Below, piece by piece: positions 20,194-22,659 of a DNA stretch of 22,659 nucleotides. Position 1 is the stretch's first letter. Every line of letters begins with the position of its first letter. This stretch comes from Gamarada debralockiae (lineage: Eukaryota > Ascomycota > Leotiomycetes > Helotiales > Hyphodiscaceae): NCBI GenBank assembly GCA_002803225.1, contig NXFV01001199.1:1-22659 (forward strand), written 5' to 3'. The position numbers and the translations under genes are program-made. The notes under the pieces were generated by a model. It ran no database searches. It was not told the DNA's origin and saw only the letters and a list, made by a program, of their open reading frames with translations.

Positions 20194-22116
20194 CTAGCGA
20201 GATATATCCTATAAAAGGATTAGGCTAATCTTAATAATAAGTAGTAGGATTAGAATCAAGACCTAATTATTAGAGCTTTAGTAAAGTATAATCTATTAAA
20301 ATAAGGGAAACTTATAGTAGGAAGCCTCTTAGGGGTTATAGATCTAGTAGAATTGTTTTATTCGGGCATACCTTAATTTTACTATACTTATATCTTTATC
20401 TACCTCTATTATAATAAGATCTAGGAATACTTAAGTAAGGATAAGGTTAGATATTATTTAAGAGTAGATACTATTCGATTAAATACAAGGTTTAAAGTAG
20501 ATATTTACTATATATTTAGAATTAAAAAGATAATAAGAATAGAGCTATACTTAAGAGAAGAAGATTATATTAAAGGATAGAGGAAGTAATAGATTATCTT
20601 AGATTATCTTCTACTATTATTAGTAGTAAGGTATAAGTATAAGCTAGTATAAGAGGCTATAGACAATAGAGTATTTAAGGGTATTACAATACATTATATA
20701 GCTCGGGGAGATATAATAGAGGTAATATACTAGCTATTTCTAGTAGTCTACTAAACGAGAGCTAGTAGTAAAGCATACTTTTATATATAAGTTATAATAG
20801 GAATAAATATCTAGGAATATAATAGGCTCTAAGGGGCTGTACTCTTCTCTATAGTAAACTAAGTATAAGGAGTTAAGAGTAGAAGGATAGTCTTTATATA
20901 GTACGAGTAAGCTACAGTAGTAAGTACAATAGATAGCAATTAATATATATAAGACTAGAAGGTATTTTAGCTAGTAGGAAGAACTAGAGTCTTTAATACT
21001 AATAATGCCTTTGAAGAATATAACTATAATACCTCTAAAAAATATGACTATAACACCTCTAAAGAATATAACTATAACACCTCTAAAGAATATAACTACT
21101 AAAATAATAACTAAACGCTAGCGCTACTATAAGTAATAAAATATAATAGGCCTTAAGACTAAGGCTTAAAAAGGGAGTTTTATCTAAAGTTAAACTTAAA
21201 TTTAAGTATAAAATCTTTGTAGTATTAAGTAAATAATTATAACCCTTCCTTATAATCCCTATAACCCCTATAATTCCCTTACTACTATTTAGAAAAACAA
21301 GATATAATTAATAGAAATTAAAATAGACTCTATTAAATAAATTAATACTTATCTTATAAAGTAAGTTTTAGTATATAATTTCAATAACGTACTAATACTA
21401 TAAAGGGTACAGAGATTAAACCTCACTAAACTTAATCTCAAAGACATAAACTAGCTCTTTTCTTTCTTATAAACTATCTCCTTTACTTAAGAATAACTTA
21501 TTTAACTTAGATAATAGACTATAGCTAAAGACTATTATAAAGATTATAAAGAATTACAATATACTATTAGTACTAAGCTAAAAATTCACGCGTATAGCGG
21601 ATTCTATATAATATAAGCTAGCTAAGATAGTATTAATAGTATTATTATTTAAAGTCTAGAGAATAATATATAAAGATATTTGGTTAGCCTATAGTAGATA
21701 GGTAATTACTATTCAGTAGACTCGGTATAAGCCGTTGCTATATACAGAAACTTCTTTTAGATAGAGATTAATTAAATAGGTTAAGATAAGATAGAATAGT
21801 TAAGTCTACTTCTATAGCTTCTATAAGATATTATACTACGCCTAGTTAAATTAATAATAACTGACTAATAAATATAATACTAAGACCTACTTACTAACTA
21901 GCTCAAGCTATTTAATCTAGAGAACTTTAGATATAGGGCGCTTTAGAATATAAGTAATATTATAAATACTTTGTTTATAGGAATATCTTAGCTGTCTTTT
22001 ATAGGTATAATAGTAATAGCTTATTATAATAGTATTTATTAAGTCCCTAATACTATATATCTAATATAGTATATAGGTATTAACTTAAGAGAAATAATCT
22101 ATAATAATAGTAGGAT
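20194..22116 (+). pseudogene. Unrecognised forward coding relic, R copy
   Basis: This is the counterpart of the relic at 2101-3975 and keeps the same frame through the enlarged 24-bp array. By eye it has lost more C and G than the left copy; for example codons that still read Asp-Asp in L read Asn-Asn here near 21000. The relic is not recognised in this copy either. Confidence 0.4.
21007..21102 (+). repeat. 24-bp in-frame minisatellite, four units (R)
   Basis: Four units (starts 21007, 21031, 21055, 21079) of acctctaaagaatataacta plus taac-type ends, against two in copy L. The 48-bp difference accounts exactly for the change of offset between the copies, from 18093 to 18141. Confidence 0.85.
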
Positions 22117-22129
22117 AAGAAATAATAGT

Positions 22130-22566
22130 ATTAACTACTTCTTCGCTTTAAAGGACTCTTACTCTACTAATATATACTCTAATAGATTATACTACTTAAA
22201 ATAAGCCTACTTTCAATTAGTAGTCATTAATCAATTGCCTCTAATACTAATAGTAAAGCACGGTAATAATATAAATAGTAAGAGTTAGATTATAATAATT
22301 ATATCTATTATAGTTTAGTACTAGTATTTAGTCAAAGGAGAGTAGGTAGTTAATTATAATATTAAGAGATTTATATTATAAAAGGGCTAAAATTATTTTA
22401 TTATGTATTAGCTAATAGGAAGTAAAGATAAAGATATCTAAATAGAGTTTAATAATATAGAAGAAGAGGTAGCTAAAGAGATTAAGTCATAGGATATAAG
22501 AGTACTAAAAAAGAAAAGAAGTAAGTCGAAAAAGGACAAAGAGTCTATATATTATATTATTATACT
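22130..22566 (+). pseudogene. Continuation of the forward relic in R, broken at 22566
   Basis: Same second frame as at 3989-4425, including EEEVAKEIKS and KKKRSKSKKDKES. It is cut where the long homology ends; the downstream 120 or so codons present after copy L are missing. Confidence 0.4.
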
Positions 22567-22659
22567 GTGGCAGGGAAATGTATTCGGAAGGTTGTTATTG
22601 CCTTACTTTTCAGGGTTTTAGTGGGTCTTATAATTGTAAGAACCTCGCTTAGCTAGTTT
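22567..22659. other. Sequence of ordinary composition, no RIP signature
   Basis: The last 93 bases contain many TG and CA dinucleotides (gtggcagggaaatg, attgcc, gtgggtc, attgtaag) in sharp contrast to everything on their left. One forward frame is open for 29 codons from the junction to a TAG at 22654 (start VAGKCIRKVVIALLF), too short to call. It may be the edge of a unique, unmutated region, a late insertion, or an assembly join. Confidence 0.7.

Larger units (their letters stand above)
18151..22566 (+). repeat. Long direct repeat, right copy (R), RIP-mutated
   Basis: This is the second copy of the segment at 29-4425, in the same orientation, with transition-type differences. It has two fewer 15-bp units and two more 24-bp units than L. 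Homology stops after tatact at 22566. Copy L continues there in an open frame, while here ordinary-composition sequence begins, so R is broken at this point. On the left its sequence extends beyond the homology (to about 17990), which shows what the telomere removed from L. Confidence 0.9.

Noticed and set aside
29..22566. The two long copies as LTRs of one giant retrotransposon
   Set aside because: Both copies contain coding relics, lack TG...CA ends, and are truncated at different places; no reverse transcriptase or integrase motif is seen between them.

Overview
The window looks like the left end of a filamentous ascomycete chromosome (Pezizomycotina) that has been heavily mutated by repeat-induced point mutation (RIP). 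Three things point there. Base 1 starts with telomere-like C-rich units (CCCTAG/CCCTAA). The sequence is extremely AT-rich, with CpA and TpG almost absent, TpA very common and CpG still present. A 4.4 kb segment is present twice, and where I compared the copies nearly every difference is a C/T or G/A transition. I recognise no intact gene, tRNA, rRNA or CRISPR array. Most coding sequence survives only as relics: long single frames interrupted by TAA or TAG (expected from CAA, CAG and TGG under RIP), with TGA rare or absent. I read these by eye. None matches a family I can name with confidence, so no gene symbols are given.

Layout: 1-28 telomere-like repeat. 29-4425 left copy (L) of the long repeat, holding on the minus strand a lysine-rich gene relic cut off by the telomere, a 140-bp inverted-repeat element, and a forward relic (about 2101-4800) that runs past the repeat edge. 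About 4900-6145 minus-strand relic. 6146-6886 extremely AT-rich filler. 6887-7350 two abutting tandem arrays (16-17 bp, then 52 bp). About 7370-9240 minus-strand relic. About 9160-12385 forward relic of more than 1,000 codons. About 12600-14103 minus-strand relic. 14104-15660 unresolved coding-like sequence. 15831-17111 minus-strand relic that keeps its ATG. 17705-17770 33-bp repeat. About 18016-19000 complete version of the lysine-rich minus-strand relic. 18151-22566 right copy (R) of the long repeat. 22567-22659 sequence of ordinary composition with no RIP signature.

The most unusual structure is a near-palindromic motif of about 20-28 bp (core CCTAAGCTTAGG or CCTAAGGTTAAG next to CTTTAG/CTAAAG). 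It recurs between relics, often just past their 3' ends: 7326, 9595, 12387, 14104, 15659 and 17798, and at both ends of the 140-bp element in each long copy. One reading is that the central block (7.3-17.8 kb) is a set of mobile or cassette-like units sharing a terminal sequence, all RIP-inactivated. This is inference; strand choice and exact relic limits are uncertain because RIP keeps several frames partly open on both strands.
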